From positions 32,622,338-32,686,337 of the forward strand of contig NC_091932.1 in NCBI RefSeq assembly GCF_041260155.1: DNA of 64,000 nt, read 5' to 3'. Origin of the DNA: Ptychodera flava. Lineage: Eukaryota; Hemichordata; Enteropneusta; Ptychoderidae. Below the pieces are notes generated by a model. That model was not told where the DNA came from and searched no databases. It was given only the letters and a program-made list of their open reading frames with translations. The position numbers were made by a program, and so were the translations under genes. Below, piece by piece: positions 39,301 through 44,823 of this stretch; within the stretch, counting starts at the first letter, position 1; each line of letters starts with the position of its first letter.

Positions 39301-42015
39301 CGGCAATTGAAGAACCGAAATCGGCAGCTATAGGCTAGGCCTAGCACTTCTATGTTCCACGTAAATTAGGCCTACACTGATTGATGCACTTCCCCAAACT
39401 TATAATACATTTTCAACTAATTTAGACACTTAAAAGTGACCGGGTAGATTATACAAAATAAATTTTAGCGTGAACTTGAATTTTGAGTCGAGGGTCGAAA
39501 TCGGCAACAGAACCGAAATCGGCAGCTATAGCTGCCGATCTGATCCCAGTGAAGCCCTGTTGGATAGTCAGCGCATGCGCGGGGGACGAAATCGGCAAGG
39601 GATAAAATCGGCACGGCACCGGTACTATTTAGATAGCTCAGGCAGGCAACTCTTCAAAGTTACCTAGTGTTCTCCACATCTTGGAAACAGAGGGATAACC
39701 AATTTACATAACAATGCATAATTGGCATGATCTATTGTTGTGAAAATATATTCTTGTGTACTGTTATTAACATATGAATAGACTGTTCCAAAAAAAGAAC
39801 GGTAGCCCATTCCTAAAAATCCCCTCATAGAGACCCCTGTTAAAGCCGCACTTTTCAATCCCAGGTTCTCGCATTAGTGGAGTTCTCCTTGTAATCAAAC
39901 ACTTGGCCAGTATGATGTTTGATTTCTATAACATTAATTACACAAAGTGATCTCAACCTTTTGTCACCCTTTGCTAATCCTGCAAACAGAGTTTGTACAA
40001 GCGTTTGATTGATGGTTGGTTCCAATCACCAACGGTCATTGATTCCCCCATCACCAAAGCTTGAATTTCCTAAAAAATTGTCTTCCAGTCGTGTTAGAAT
40101 TTGAATATAACCACAGAGTTAGATCGGCAGCAGCTTTGCGCTGACCACTTGGCGGTCTGTCTGCATTTTTGCGGCCCGAAAAAAACTAAAAAGTGGCATT
40201 TTCTGGAGCGTGTGCCCGTGTGTTAGCTGTTCGGTGTCCACTTGCACAATGAACGCCGTCATAGCTTCTCGTCCTTTCAAAGGGAGGCTCCGCCTTCAAT
40301 ACCTATTCAGATGTTTTGATATTTTCTAAGTGTTTCCTAGTTTTTTGAATCCTCCACCGATATATGGCTAAATGCACTTGTGCTTTAGAAAATATATATG
40401 ACTTGTGCACAACCAATATACCTGACCTAAACACCACATGCCAGTGCTACAACTCTTGACAAATGCAGTCTTTAAGAAGCATGACAATGCTTTTATTTTA
40501 CAGGGAAACCTGTCAGGACCCAACACAGCAAATGGCTCACAAGAGTTCAGTTTGCAGAGATTTGCTGTTCAAGGGAGGTCAATTTTACATTGTGTCACAG
40601 ATTAGGGACTGGAAAGAGAAGAGCGTCCACACATCAATGCCAGATTAATGTTCGATTGGTTAAAAAATGTAGCAATTTTGAAACATACCAAAACATCTGA
40701 CAATATGTCTTGAAGCTTTGATTCCAATGTTGCCATTGGAACTGTGTCCTGAGGCTTCTTTTGATCTGTAGTAATAAAGAAATTAACATGTGTGTGAACA
40801 GACAAATCTGAAACTACTGTAATCGAAAAAAAGTTATTTCAAAACCAGTTTCTAAAAATGTATAATTTGCACATACCGGATAAAGGAAATTGCTCAACCC
40901 ATTTATCACAAAATACACTATGTGAGTTCCATGTTTACTTTGCAATGGCCATTTTGACCATGTACCACTTGGTGGTATTAAACACAAAAGATTGGCATAA
41001 ATTGTGTTTTGCCTGTATGAAAGCTCAAAAAACAGACAAGTGATGCTTCAAATATATTAATTTCATAGTGAATTCCTTGATATCAAATTTGAATCAGACT
41101 ATACTACTGCTCTGAATGTTACTGTCTGTGTCTGTCTTTGTGTCTGTCTGTCTGTCTGTCTATAAAAATGATACGTTTTTTTACAACAGTAACAGAGCTC
41201 CCTGCAAATATGAATTGTTGAAATCTGAGAATTTTCTTCACATACTTGTGAGAACGAAAACACCCCTTTGTAGTTGGTTCGGTCTTTTGGGGGAAGGGCG
41301 CCGAATAAAAGTTATAGTAATACACTGAAACTTTCTTTCTTTCCTTCTTTCTGTTTCTTTCTTCCTTTCTTCACATTTGACAGTTCCCATCTGACAGTTC
41401 CTCGATAGTCGAGTCATATAGGATGCCATAAACCCAAAAATACACTCACAGGTAATAAACCCTCGAGGAGACGCTGATCTACTCTACAGATGGCAGGATC
41501 CTGGCGTACACTTTGCTGTATGTGTATACATTCATTTCATTCACTGCACTGCATTGCTGCAGTACAGTAGCTCGAGGTTTTGCCTGGGTATTTGGGTCGG
41601 ACGGCTCTGGTTTTGCCGTCCGACCCAAATACCCAGGCAAAACCTCGAGCTACTGTACTGCAGCAATGCACTGCACTGACGTGGAGTCTTCTAAAAGTCA
41701 CCGAAAGTACGGCACCAGCTATTTGTTTTGGGTGACCTGCGAAGGACTCGGAAGGGCCCTCGTTTCATTCCTTGAATCACGAAATGCACAGTTTGTAATT
41801 TTATAATTTTACTAATCAATGCGTTCATACGCTTTGCATATGGGCAGTATATTCAGATCAGTAGCAATCATGAACTCCAAACGAACCAGACAAGGCTATC
41901 AATGCATTTAAAAACAAAAACATTCACGCCACGCTAGTGCCGAAGATTTGCAGATCCCCTTACCTGTGAGTTTGATATCGAAGGGAAGCTTTGAATCTGC
42001 CGACGCAATAGACAT
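1258..42015 (-). CDS. MED23: Mediator complex subunit 23 (MED23), 35 coding exons
   Basis: MED23 (also CRSP3/Sur-2) is a tail-associated subunit of the nuclear Mediator complex that links activators such as phosphorylated ELK1 and E1A-type activators to RNA polymerase II. The whole protein can be followed in order from exon 1 (42015) to the stop at 1258-1260. Diagnostic family strings seen include VLEQPYSRDMVCSMLGLNKQ, RTFADFLVYEFSTS, NSPEHWLQTDWHTKHM, HSVWHHSSIGQL and MRLRFITHIS. Summed exons give about 1,436 residues against about 1,370 in vertebrates; the excess is an N-terminal extension, a duplicated linker exon and a Gln-rich tail. Every exon phase is consistent except at intron 29. The gene lies head to head with a myosin light chain gene. 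No frameshift or internal stop was found, so it looks functional. Exon boundaries were set by hand from splice consensus and family conservation and may be off by a few bases in places. Confidence 0.97.
1681..1745. repeat. (CT)n(CA)n microsatellite
   Basis: Simple repeat 15 bp beyond the donor of MED23 exon 34. Confidence 0.95.
1760..1845 (-). CDS. MED23: MED23 exon 34
   Basis: Encodes LTIELYEMLEQVDKNVKVLN then HMDSISDF. Donor TTCTT|GTATCC is weak and is followed at once by a (TG)n(AG)n microsatellite in the transcript. Confidence 0.88.
2544..2664 (-). CDS. MED23: MED23 exon 33
   Basis: Encodes FFKEQVKPLVKTEEQFLFVC through RTRCLID; LVGPFLQRF is conserved. Confidence 0.96.
3416..3642 (-). 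CDS. MED23: MED23 exon 32
   Basis: Encodes EPYWMSLHERVLEVMKTDIM through SSIGQLTMLP, with FDFTASHSSFSEMTCAY and HSVWHHSSIGQL. Confidence 0.97.
4137..4209 (-). CDS. MED23: MED23 exon 31
   Basis: Encodes HTMIAREDIMKWMNGLGLVL then TSLP; phase 2-0. Confidence 0.92.
4610..4751 (-). CDS. MED23: MED23 exon 30
   Basis: Encodes PAPNIDWRFNEFPNPAAHAL through AIMDVVL. Only AG available is GATCAG|TGCC, giving a two-base start. Ends CTGAA|GTAGTG, phase 2. Confidence 0.92.
5548..5665 (-). CDS. MED23: MED23 exon 29
   Basis: Encodes CLSSDYMKFIAKPIEEINWI through LVDNILA. The best donor is GCA|GTACAA, which leaves phase 0, whereas exon 30 needs a phase 1 partner; the junction is unresolved (microexon or non-canonical splice). 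Confidence 0.85.
6251..6613 (-). repeat. 33-bp tandem array of a MED23 splice donor (11 units)
   Basis: Eleven head-to-tail units of 33 bp (unit 5 is 32 bp). In gene orientation each contains CCCCCTGGCTG|GTAAGTTT, the end of exon 28 plus its 5' splice site. Units at 6285 and 6548 have GGACAT in place of GGATGT; unit 3 has one change in the donor (GTAAGG). The unit at 6581-6613 includes the real exon end. Decayed unit-like sequence continues to about 6157. Not a CRISPR: no spacers. Confidence 0.97.
6595..6724 (-). CDS. MED23: MED23 exon 28, whose end and donor seed a tandem array
   Basis: Encodes DRPVTYLYNTLHYYERRLRD through GSLKDIRPPG, with TG of Trp as its last bases. Acceptor TATTTCAG (AG at 6725-6726). 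The donor CTG|GTAAGTTT lies at 6593-6594. The last 16 exon bases plus the donor are repeated ten more times downstream, each with the same donor; only this first donor keeps the frame, because TGG is followed directly by TAA. Confidence 0.95.
7191..7341. mobile_element. TTAA-ended MITE, family A, copy 1
   Basis: 151 bp, ends TTAAAGGC / GCCTTTAA, contains GATCCCTGGGATC and TTGTTCTAGTCTGT. TTAA ends fit piggyBac or Kolobok MITEs. Confidence 0.8.
7458..7557 (-). CDS. MED23: MED23 exon 27
   Basis: Encodes VFDIVIHRFLELPPVSKSLE through GLYKFH plus the first base of Asp. Donor CATG|GTGAGT. Confidence 0.97.
8787..8903 (-). CDS. MED23: MED23 exon 26
   Basis: Encodes KYPEKFYFEGLQDYCGYVNQ through NVCLRFLP; phase 0-0. 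Confidence 0.97.
9131..9223. mobile_element. MITE, family B
   Basis: TTAACCCTTTCATCACCATG start, TTAA end; intron 25 of MED23. Confidence 0.75.
9337..9507 (-). CDS. MED23: MED23 exon 25
   Basis: Encodes ALRNHEGNEAQVCFFIIQLL through KHMAFHR; HEGNEAQVC and VKENSPEHWLQ are family signatures. Confidence 0.97.
9840..9897 (+). repeat. Inverted copy of the exon 28 end plus donor, in intron 24
   Basis: About 58 bp identical to the reverse complement of the array edge: exon 28 bases from 6631 downwards, the donor, and the start of a GGACAT-type unit. It lies on the strand opposite to MED23, so it is not an exon of that gene. Confidence 0.93.
10191..10262 (-). CDS. MED23: MED23 exon 24
   Basis: Encodes CIETLNDMIWKYNIVALDKL then VLSL; 72 bp, phase 0-0. 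Confidence 0.95.
10574..10736 (-). CDS. MED23: MED23 exon 23
   Basis: Encodes LLWKMFLDSDRVNQVAPKVL through GQHVNK with RTFADFLVYEFSTS. Donor AAA|GTAAGT. Confidence 0.97.
11507..11570 (-). CDS. MED23: MED23 exon 22
   Basis: A 64-bp exon encoding MTNETEIVNHFSQGTPALFL, matching NENDIITHFSMQGSPPLFL of vertebrates; phases join exons 21 and 23. The ~680-bp repeat copy A starts 33 bp upstream of its acceptor. Confidence 0.88.
11604..12279. repeat. Interspersed repeat copy A
   Basis: About 80-90% similar to 21921-22941. Starts CAATTATACGGTGTCGCTC; its last 45 bp form a hairpin-like end with AGCTC..TTTGGT..ACCAAA..GAGCT. No transposase. Superfamily unknown. Confidence 0.85.
12877..13074 (-). CDS. 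MED23: MED23 exon 21
   Basis: Encodes FESITGNWCKEILTTLVHNT through EDEFKKWK, including PHNWASHTLSCFP. Donor AAAA|GTAAGA. Confidence 0.96.
15320..15672. repeat. Interspersed repeat, family D
   Basis: Begins AAGGTAGAATGC and ends CGAGATGCATAC. Shares GATCTACCACTTGTG, GATGGCGACCATTTTGA and GTAATTTGTTTCTC with 31432-31920 and 50098-50352; a short piece is at 5320-5418. Confidence 0.7.
16344..16576. mobile_element. MITE, family C, copy 1
   Basis: Starts TTAACCCTTTGAGTATC and ends GCACTCAAAGGGTG; inner TTTGACCAAAATTTTGACC repeats. Confidence 0.7.
16797..16960 (-). CDS. MED23: MED23 exon 20
   Basis: Encodes VEATALRLITGLGSVEVQPQ through ARAMHVT. Acceptor TTTTCAG, donor ACAG|GTAATG. Confidence 0.97.
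17615..17706. mobile_element. MITE, family B
   Basis: Starts TAACCCTTTCATTGCC and ends GGGGTGAACAGGTTAA; 18 bp from the donor of exon 19. Confidence 0.7.
17725..17899 (-). CDS. MED23: MED23 exon 19
   Basis: Encodes QLLPNVFRSHAWGILHTLLE through NQHQLHL; the HAWGILHTLLEMFSYR block is nearly invariant in the family. Confidence 0.97.
18414..18505. mobile_element. 92-bp MITE, family B, clean copy
   Basis: Starts TTAACCCTTTCACC and ends GGGGTGAACAGGTTAA. The inner part TGGTTTAGCCCAAACCATTT and GTTATCAATGG recurs about ten times in the window (3879-3972, 7338-7430, 9131-9223, 17615-17706, 26578-26668, 30958-31044, 33290-33375, 46998-47089). Confidence 0.8.
18644..18786 (-). CDS. MED23: MED23 exon 18
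   Basis: Encodes SLIHSIVTKVIKMAQSKITL through MEIESLGIKGFI; phase 2-1. Confidence 0.96.
19775..20087. mobile_element. Foldback/MITE with about 150-bp arms
   Basis: ACAAAGTCGGCCATTTTTCA at the left is inverted at the right end; arms meet near 19930. Moderate divergence between arms. No clear TSD. Located in MED23 intron 17. Confidence 0.8.
20498..21473. mobile_element. TIR element with TA target duplication
   Basis: Ends CCGTACTCGTCCGAG... and its inverted copy (25 bp, one mismatch), flanked by TA at 20496-20497 and 21474-21475. About 976 bp with no transposase. The TA duplication suggests a Tc1/mariner-type non-autonomous element. It lies in MED23 intron 17. Confidence 0.75.
21515..21700. 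repeat. (CATT)n/(ATTC)n microsatellite
   Basis: Imperfect tetranucleotide run 20 bp beyond the donor of MED23 exon 17. Confidence 0.95.
21721..21898 (-). CDS. MED23: MED23 exon 17
   Basis: Encodes STNTDYFPLPMGVLVEFIYG through SLLDSLTIHAKM. An interspersed repeat begins only 22 bp upstream of its acceptor, and an ATTC/CATT microsatellite follows the donor. Confidence 0.95.
21921..22941. repeat. Interspersed repeat copy B, interrupted by a SINE
   Basis: Same family and orientation as copy A, with the SINE at 21988-22274 inserted near its left end. The copy begins 22 bp from the acceptor of MED23 exon 17. Confidence 0.85.
21988..22274 (-). mobile_element. tRNA-derived SINE with poly(A) tail
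   Basis: Minus orientation: GGGAGGCACCGTGG head, A box GTGGCCCAGTGGTTAGGG (22248-22265), B box GAGTTCGAGACCC (22208-22220), a second B-box-like copy (22143-22156), the widespread GCCCTTGAGCAAGGCAC core (about 22110-22130), and an A/T-rich tail. TSD AAGTGTTACTTT / AAGTGTTATTTC (21979-21990, 22277-22288). It interrupts repeat copy B, whose paralogue at 11604-12279 lacks it. Confidence 0.88.
23850..25170. repeat. Tandem repeat, period about 227 bp, about six units
   Basis: Units share CTCTATTGGCTCGCTC, AATTAATGAGGTACAATATG, CACTTGTGGTTACTGAG and AGGTCAAAGGTCA; older units at the left are more diverged. The right end runs into GATATCTGCGTGAACGGA and a GGAC-rich tract; that terminal block recurs at 25492-25612. 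Located in MED23 intron 16. Confidence 0.92.
25502..25570. repeat. (GGAC)n-rich simple repeat
   Basis: Imperfect GGAC units, part of a block that also ends the 227-bp tandem array. Confidence 0.9.
25636..25709 (-). CDS. MED23: MED23 exon 16
   Basis: Encodes FLQQSFNMKTLPMTDYRIAL then LCNA, matching the conserved FLQQSLRNKSL...KIALLCNAY block. Donor CAT|GTGAGT. Confidence 0.93.
25901..26121. mobile_element. MITE, family C, copy 2
   Basis: Starts TTAAAGCCTGAGCGCC and ends GCGCTCAAAGAGTTAA, with TTAA at both ends. Confidence 0.75.
26279..26407 (-). CDS. MED23: MED23 exon 15, symmetric duplicated exon
   Basis: 129 bp, phase 2-2, so it can be included or skipped without changing frame. Encodes ASGLSKKGLGRDGKPVKKPG, then DDSLDQRS, then IPQALKEQLE. 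The RDG-KPGDD-(D/E)QR-P-L-E-LE spacing mirrors the end of exon 14, and the two donors are nearly identical (TAGA|GTAAGT). Confidence 0.85.
27061..27236 (-). CDS. MED23: MED23 exon 14
   Basis: Encodes NLPVPDINKPQCTHAFAMTC through GLQETLE. Its last third (RDARFARKPGDD, then RALPHGLQETLE) resembles the whole of exon 15, which points to exon duplication. Ends in phase 2 (GA|GTAAGT). Confidence 0.95.
27301..27376. repeat. (CCCT)n(CT)n microsatellite
   Basis: CCCT units followed by about 24 CT units, 65 bp upstream of MED23 exon 14 in the gene direction. Confidence 0.95.
27675..27945. repeat. Imperfect (CTGT)n microsatellite
   Basis: About 270 bp of CTGT/CAGC variants. Open in several frames only because of its composition. 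Confidence 0.95.
27980..28123 (-). CDS. MED23: MED23 exon 13
   Basis: Encodes LSKRNLTKGRDHLMWVLLQF through LLYPEKE. Phase 0-0; donor GAG|GTCAGC. Confidence 0.97.
28566..28769 (-). CDS. MED23: MED23 exon 12
   Basis: Encodes 68 residues, QKQRCPVLEEQLVDLVLVAM through HMVLSLHEK. The donor is AAG|GTTTGT, a weak site. Reading through it stays open for about 113 more codons (to a TGA at 28224), so intron retention would give a defined alternative end. Confidence 0.96.
29294..29389 (-). CDS. MED23: MED23 exon 11
   Basis: Encodes ELCRPQTELLRYVLEQPYSR through LGLNKQ, one of the most conserved MED23 segments. Phase 0-0. Confidence 0.97.
30300..30685 (+). mobile_element. 5'-truncated non-LTR retrotransposon 3' end
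   Basis: One frame reads SARHRPLLHIPYCRVNVTKN, GLIGHTSQLFNDFID, then VDVFEESHSTFKRHVNLFL and a stop at 30567-30569, like the C-terminus of LINE reverse-transcriptase proteins. About 100 bp later it ends in AATAAAATAAATTAAAATAA. The family cannot be named. Located in MED23 intron 10. Confidence 0.5.
30754..30866 (-). CDS. MED23: MED23 exon 10
   Basis: Encodes RPKLLPVVGHSGATGNAWKL through LRGLLPYDK, the conserved block before the PQTxLLRYVLEQPYSRD motif. Confidence 0.95.
31432..31920. repeat. Interspersed repeat, family D, holding a nested MITE
   Basis: Begins GGTAGAATGCGCATC, ends GATGTGCATAC. Split by the family A MITE at 31551-31701. Confidence 0.7.
31551..31701. mobile_element. TTAA-ended MITE, family A, copy 2
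   Basis: 151 bp, nearly identical to 7191-7341, inserted inside a family D repeat (31432-31920). Confidence 0.82.
32596..32665 (-). CDS. MED23: MED23 exon 9
   Basis: Encodes GLGEVLSNFVDSFRPTAHMA, then SIT and the first base of Gly. Acceptor ATTGCAG, donor ACAG|GTGAGA. Confidence 0.93.
33581..33685 (-). CDS. MED23: MED23 exon 8
   Basis: Encodes VVSYILDRNACLLPSYLAIN through TTHW; ILxRNACLLPxY is a family signature. Phase 0-0. Confidence 0.95.
34532..34630 (-). CDS. MED23: MED23 exon 7
   Basis: Encodes GCRDLLRVILEKIQTIPVNL through VATK; 99 bp, phase 0-0. Confidence 0.92.
34974..35085 (-). CDS. MED23: MED23 exon 6, with a GC splice donor
   Basis: Encodes LICDCLLKCDKLTYTNSDLW through VIRKVIGGVDYK, with the conserved IGGVDYK block at the very end. 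The donor is AAG|GCAAGT, a GC-AG intron with an otherwise ideal consensus. Confidence 0.92.
35282..36146. mobile_element. hAT-like non-autonomous element, 865 bp
   Basis: Ends CAGAGTTCGCG and CAGTGTTCGCG (inverted), with subterminal TTACGC/TACGCA repeats at both ends and a 6-bp duplication TTTATG (35276-35281 and 36147-36152). CAGNG ends are hAT-like; a 6-bp TSD is shorter than the usual 8. An inner inverted repeat lies at about 35425-35640. Located in MED23 intron 5. Confidence 0.7.
36401..36525 (-). CDS. MED23: MED23 exon 5
   Basis: Encodes EAHEGMMQYYVAYIHSLKSH through KAHIPPK. Acceptor CTTTAG, donor CAA|GTAAGT. Confidence 0.9.
36853..36940 (-). CDS. MED23: MED23 exon 4
   Basis: Encodes FVLHSQEDDKTKIICCLEAF and on to SVPQ, the family segment before the first helical repeats. 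Acceptor ATTACAG, donor CAG|GTAAAT. Confidence 0.88.
37460..37491 (-). CDS. MED23: MED23 exon 3, 32-bp microexon
   Basis: Encodes KTSAIEEAFC plus two bases of Gly, matching the conserved KTEVIEEAFPG block of the family. Acceptor CCTGTAG, donor GG|GTAAGTG. Its phases (0 in, 2 out) fit exons 2 and 4 exactly. Confidence 0.8.
37857..39626. mobile_element. TIR element of about 1.77 kb
   Basis: Inverted ends of about 65 bp: AGTGCCGGTGCCG..., GATTTTATCCCTTGCCGATT and ...GACTATCC on the left match the reverse complement of 39562-39626. No transposase reading frame and no clear TSD. Contains a tandem duplication near its right end. Located in MED23 intron 2. Confidence 0.72.
39103..39530. repeat. Tandem repeat, period about 195-200 bp
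   Basis: Two and a part copies of a block starting with GAAATCGGCA and containing TGATGCACTTCCC and TTTAGACACTTAAAAGTGAC; part of the TIR element at 37857-39626. Confidence 0.8.
40689..40765 (-). CDS. MED23: MED23 exon 2
   Basis: Encodes DQKKPQDTVPMATLESKLQD and on to SDVL. The internal Met-Ala-Thr aligns with the start of vertebrate MED23. Acceptor TACTACAG, donor TTG|GTATGT. Confidence 0.85.
41541..41679. repeat. Near-perfect 65-bp-arm palindrome
   Basis: Arms 41541-41605 and 41615-41679 with two mismatches and a 9-nt loop; includes CTCGAGGTTTTGCCTGGG. Located in MED23 intron 1. Confidence 0.93.
41964..42015 (-). CDS. MED23: MED23 exon 1 (codons 1-17)
   Basis: Starts MSIASADSK and ends ACAG|GTAAGG; phase 1 end. 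The upstream ATG (A at -3) adds 33 residues before the Met in exon 2 (40734-40736) that aligns with the vertebrate start, so either Met could be used. Confidence 0.7.
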
Positions 42016-42420
42016 AGTTTCATCTGCTATTCAACAAAATAGATTTCTGAATAATGCGTTTATGTAAATGTTCCCTTTTTCGAGGTTACAGATTGTCCTG
42101 TCGGTGTCGCCGCGTTTCATATGGGAGCAGCCATCTTTTCGGAAGTACAAACAAGAGATTTTGAAATCTGGACGCTATTGGCGCTTTGGGACTCGACCCT
42201 ACGAATTTTACAAAGGGGCTTCAGTGCTGTAGAGACAAGTGCAGTAGGAGTTTTATTCTCTGAAGATTTTTTCGAGAGACTAAAATAAATAGGGGTGCTT
42301 TCAGAATTTCAATGTAAAATTTACTATGTTGTTGGCGAGTCTCTGAACTTGAAAAGGTGCCTTCGGATTTTGATTTTGGGCGTGACGCACCTACGTCACC
42401 TCCTGCTGCGGTCTGCGCAG
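42016..42420. promoter_or_regulatory. Probable bidirectional promoter between MED23 and the myosin light chain gene
   Basis: The first MED23 coding exon points left and a strong first-exon donor (CACAG|GTACGT at 42480) points right, less than 470 bp apart. On the minus strand AAGATGGC (42130-42137) matches YY1; CGGAAGT (42140-42146) is an ETS core; TGACG (42383-42387) and ACGTCA (42393-42398) are CRE-like. The stretch is richer in G+C and CpG than its surroundings. No TATA box is clear. The sites are motif matches only. Confidence 0.5.
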
Positions 42421-42480
42421 TCTCTGTGAAGACAAGGTGTGAGCGCTGTCGAGTTCGACAAGGTGTACGAATTTTCACAG
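42400..42480 (+). other. Candidate 5' non-coding first exon of the myosin light chain gene
   Basis: Ends ATTTTCACAG|GTACGTAG at 42480. The coding exon of the myosin gene has an acceptor 29 bp before its ATG (AG at 50490-50491), so an upstream non-coding exon is required, and this is the best CpG-rich candidate. The pairing over 8 kb is inferred. Confidence 0.35.
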
Positions 42481-44500
42481 GTACGTAGTTAGGCCGATAT
42501 TTACACCAATATGTACGTTAACAGCCTCGAATGGCCACAATTCGTATTTTTAGCACTTTCCTTATGTGAGTGTATCAGTTTTAGTTCACAGGTTGTCGTT
42601 TTAAAATCGCTATTTTCTTTCCAATGGGATGTGTACAATTTGAAGCTAGTGTACAACAGTTGTGGTGCACTGGCTTCCTTGTCAAGGTGATCCCTGCTAT
42701 GAAATAAGTCGACTTCCCGTCATTTTCATGAAGACCTTCGATCATTTATGTCTGTATGTGTTCGGGAGCGAGAATTAGTGCCTTGTGATCGAAAGTTTGT
42801 GGTAAGGCACGAATCGCGTTTGGCCAACCCGATCAGGTGATTCAGTATCGAAGTATTGGGGCAAGGCTATGCAGGAAGCAGTGCGCACAGTACTGTATTC
42901 TCCTTCCTGTGCACTATGGAGGTTTTTTCACCTCCACGCTCGCACATACCACAGCTCCCACAGAGCGGAAGCGGCGACACTTTTTTAGTGAGAGCGGCTC
43001 AACCATATTTACATTATTTCTTGATTACGCGTAAAACTGGCTCATTAGTGTTTAAATTCAAAAGTTTGAAAGTGTCAGACATCTAGATTGTGTACACAGT
43101 GTACTATGTTGTGAAGCACAGAAGGTATACACTGCATACTTGTCATTCCAAATCGTACCTTATTTGGTAAAACTCACATTTGCATGAGAATATACGGTAA
43201 ATTTCGCGTTTATATTGCTCACCGTGGCACATCAACAGTTTCACAGGCTCCTATGAAACTGAACCCAAACATGAAAATTTGACCATTGTTCCTATAAGTA
43301 ACTTACAGTGGTTCACATTGTTCTGTGTTTGTAGACTATATCAAAACTTTCATTTAGTTTACTTTCACTCAGTGGAAAGAGACAGTGCTGTCTGGATTAT
43401 ATATACAGAAAGATTGGTCTGTGGACTTGTAATCCCAGCCCCGGGGCAACATCCACCGCTAGCGTTGTTCAAGGTGAAGCATTGTCCCTATAATGTCTTG
43501 AACTGGTCAATTTGAAATGATTTTCAAAAGTAGCTATGCGTAGATGAATCTGACACAATTTGTGCTTAATTACATCTTGAGACTTCACCAGCAGATGTTC
43601 TCAGACTCAACAGTTCACCATGTTTTCTCCACAGTGTACAACTTGAAATGACTCTGAATTTTGAGCCTTCGTTTCAGGGTTAGCATTTCTTAGCTTGCAG
43701 GCACATTTCCTGTCTAATTGACAATTAACTGACCCTGTGTCGTCAAGCAGAGTGTGTTAAATATTTTGAACACTTTAGAGGCAGCACTTAATCAAATTCC
43801 CTTTTTGATTATTCAGTAAGAATTTGGAAGAAGATAGAGTTTCGTAAAGGCATACTAACTCTCTTTCTGTCAGATTCATCCGTTATGGTCAGGTCAATTT
43901 GATTAAAAACTTGTCCTGTATAACACACTCTGACACACCTGACCAATTAAATACAAATACTACGTGCATATAAACCATGATAATTTCCATGCACATGCCT
44001 AGCAAAGATGAGTATTTTAATATGATAAAAAATGATGAACATTGACTTGACCTGATACAGCTTGCTTTGATATAAAACCAATTTTACTAGGTTGAACCGG
44101 AAAGGGCTAACATTTGCGGTGTTTGAACATCAAAGTGTTGTGAAATAAAAAATGACCTGAGGGACAGCAGCAATTTTGATGCACTTAATGATCCATGCAG
44201 GTTATAAATTACTTGCATTGATTTTCATCAAAAGGCAGGAGATGAAATACTGAAAAGGAAGCAAGCATATGGGGAAATTGAAGATCAAAGGTCATTTTGT
44301 AATTTTCCTCAAAGCATTGACAACTCATTACCAACTAAAAGGAGAAACTTGTCAAATTCTTAGACTTCAATTCGATCCCATATTTAGTTGTAATGGACGT
44401 ACCACTTCACCAGTCACTTAGAGTTGAACTCTTCTACCACAGATCCAGATTTTCAGTTGTCCTTTCAAAAATTTATTTTGTCCCTGCCAGGCCTATCACT
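42481..44500. other. Intronic/intergenic stretch without a recognised gene
   Basis: The first few hundred bases are CpG-richer, in line with a promoter-proximal intron. No conserved coding sequence seen on either strand. Confidence 0.6.
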
Positions 44501-44509
44501 TCCCCATCC

Positions 44510-44757
44510 GAGTCAATAACAAGTACGATTGAGCCAAATTGTATATGTATATACTCATCTGCTGGCATGGTACATTGTATGTTATAGCGTGTTTAGAAAG
44601 TAAACATTAATTTAGGTGGCCTTTAGCTCATATCAAGTGGGCTAAAACAAGGGCCAATAACAAACATGATTGAGCCAATAACATATATGTATATACTCAC
44701 CCACTAGCATGGTATGTTATAGATAGTTTAGATAGATGTTTAGATTGTAAATATTAT
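44510..44757. repeat. Tandem duplication, period about 140 bp
   Basis: GATTGAGCCAA, ATATGTATATACTCA, GCATGGTA and GTTTAGA recur in order at about 44529 and 44669; ends 66 bp before the MULE-like element. Confidence 0.75.
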
Positions 44758-44823
44758 GTTTGCAGTTTCTCTGTCTTTCAGGGGCCTTGAATTCAAATGT
44801 AAAGTCAATGCAACATATATGAC

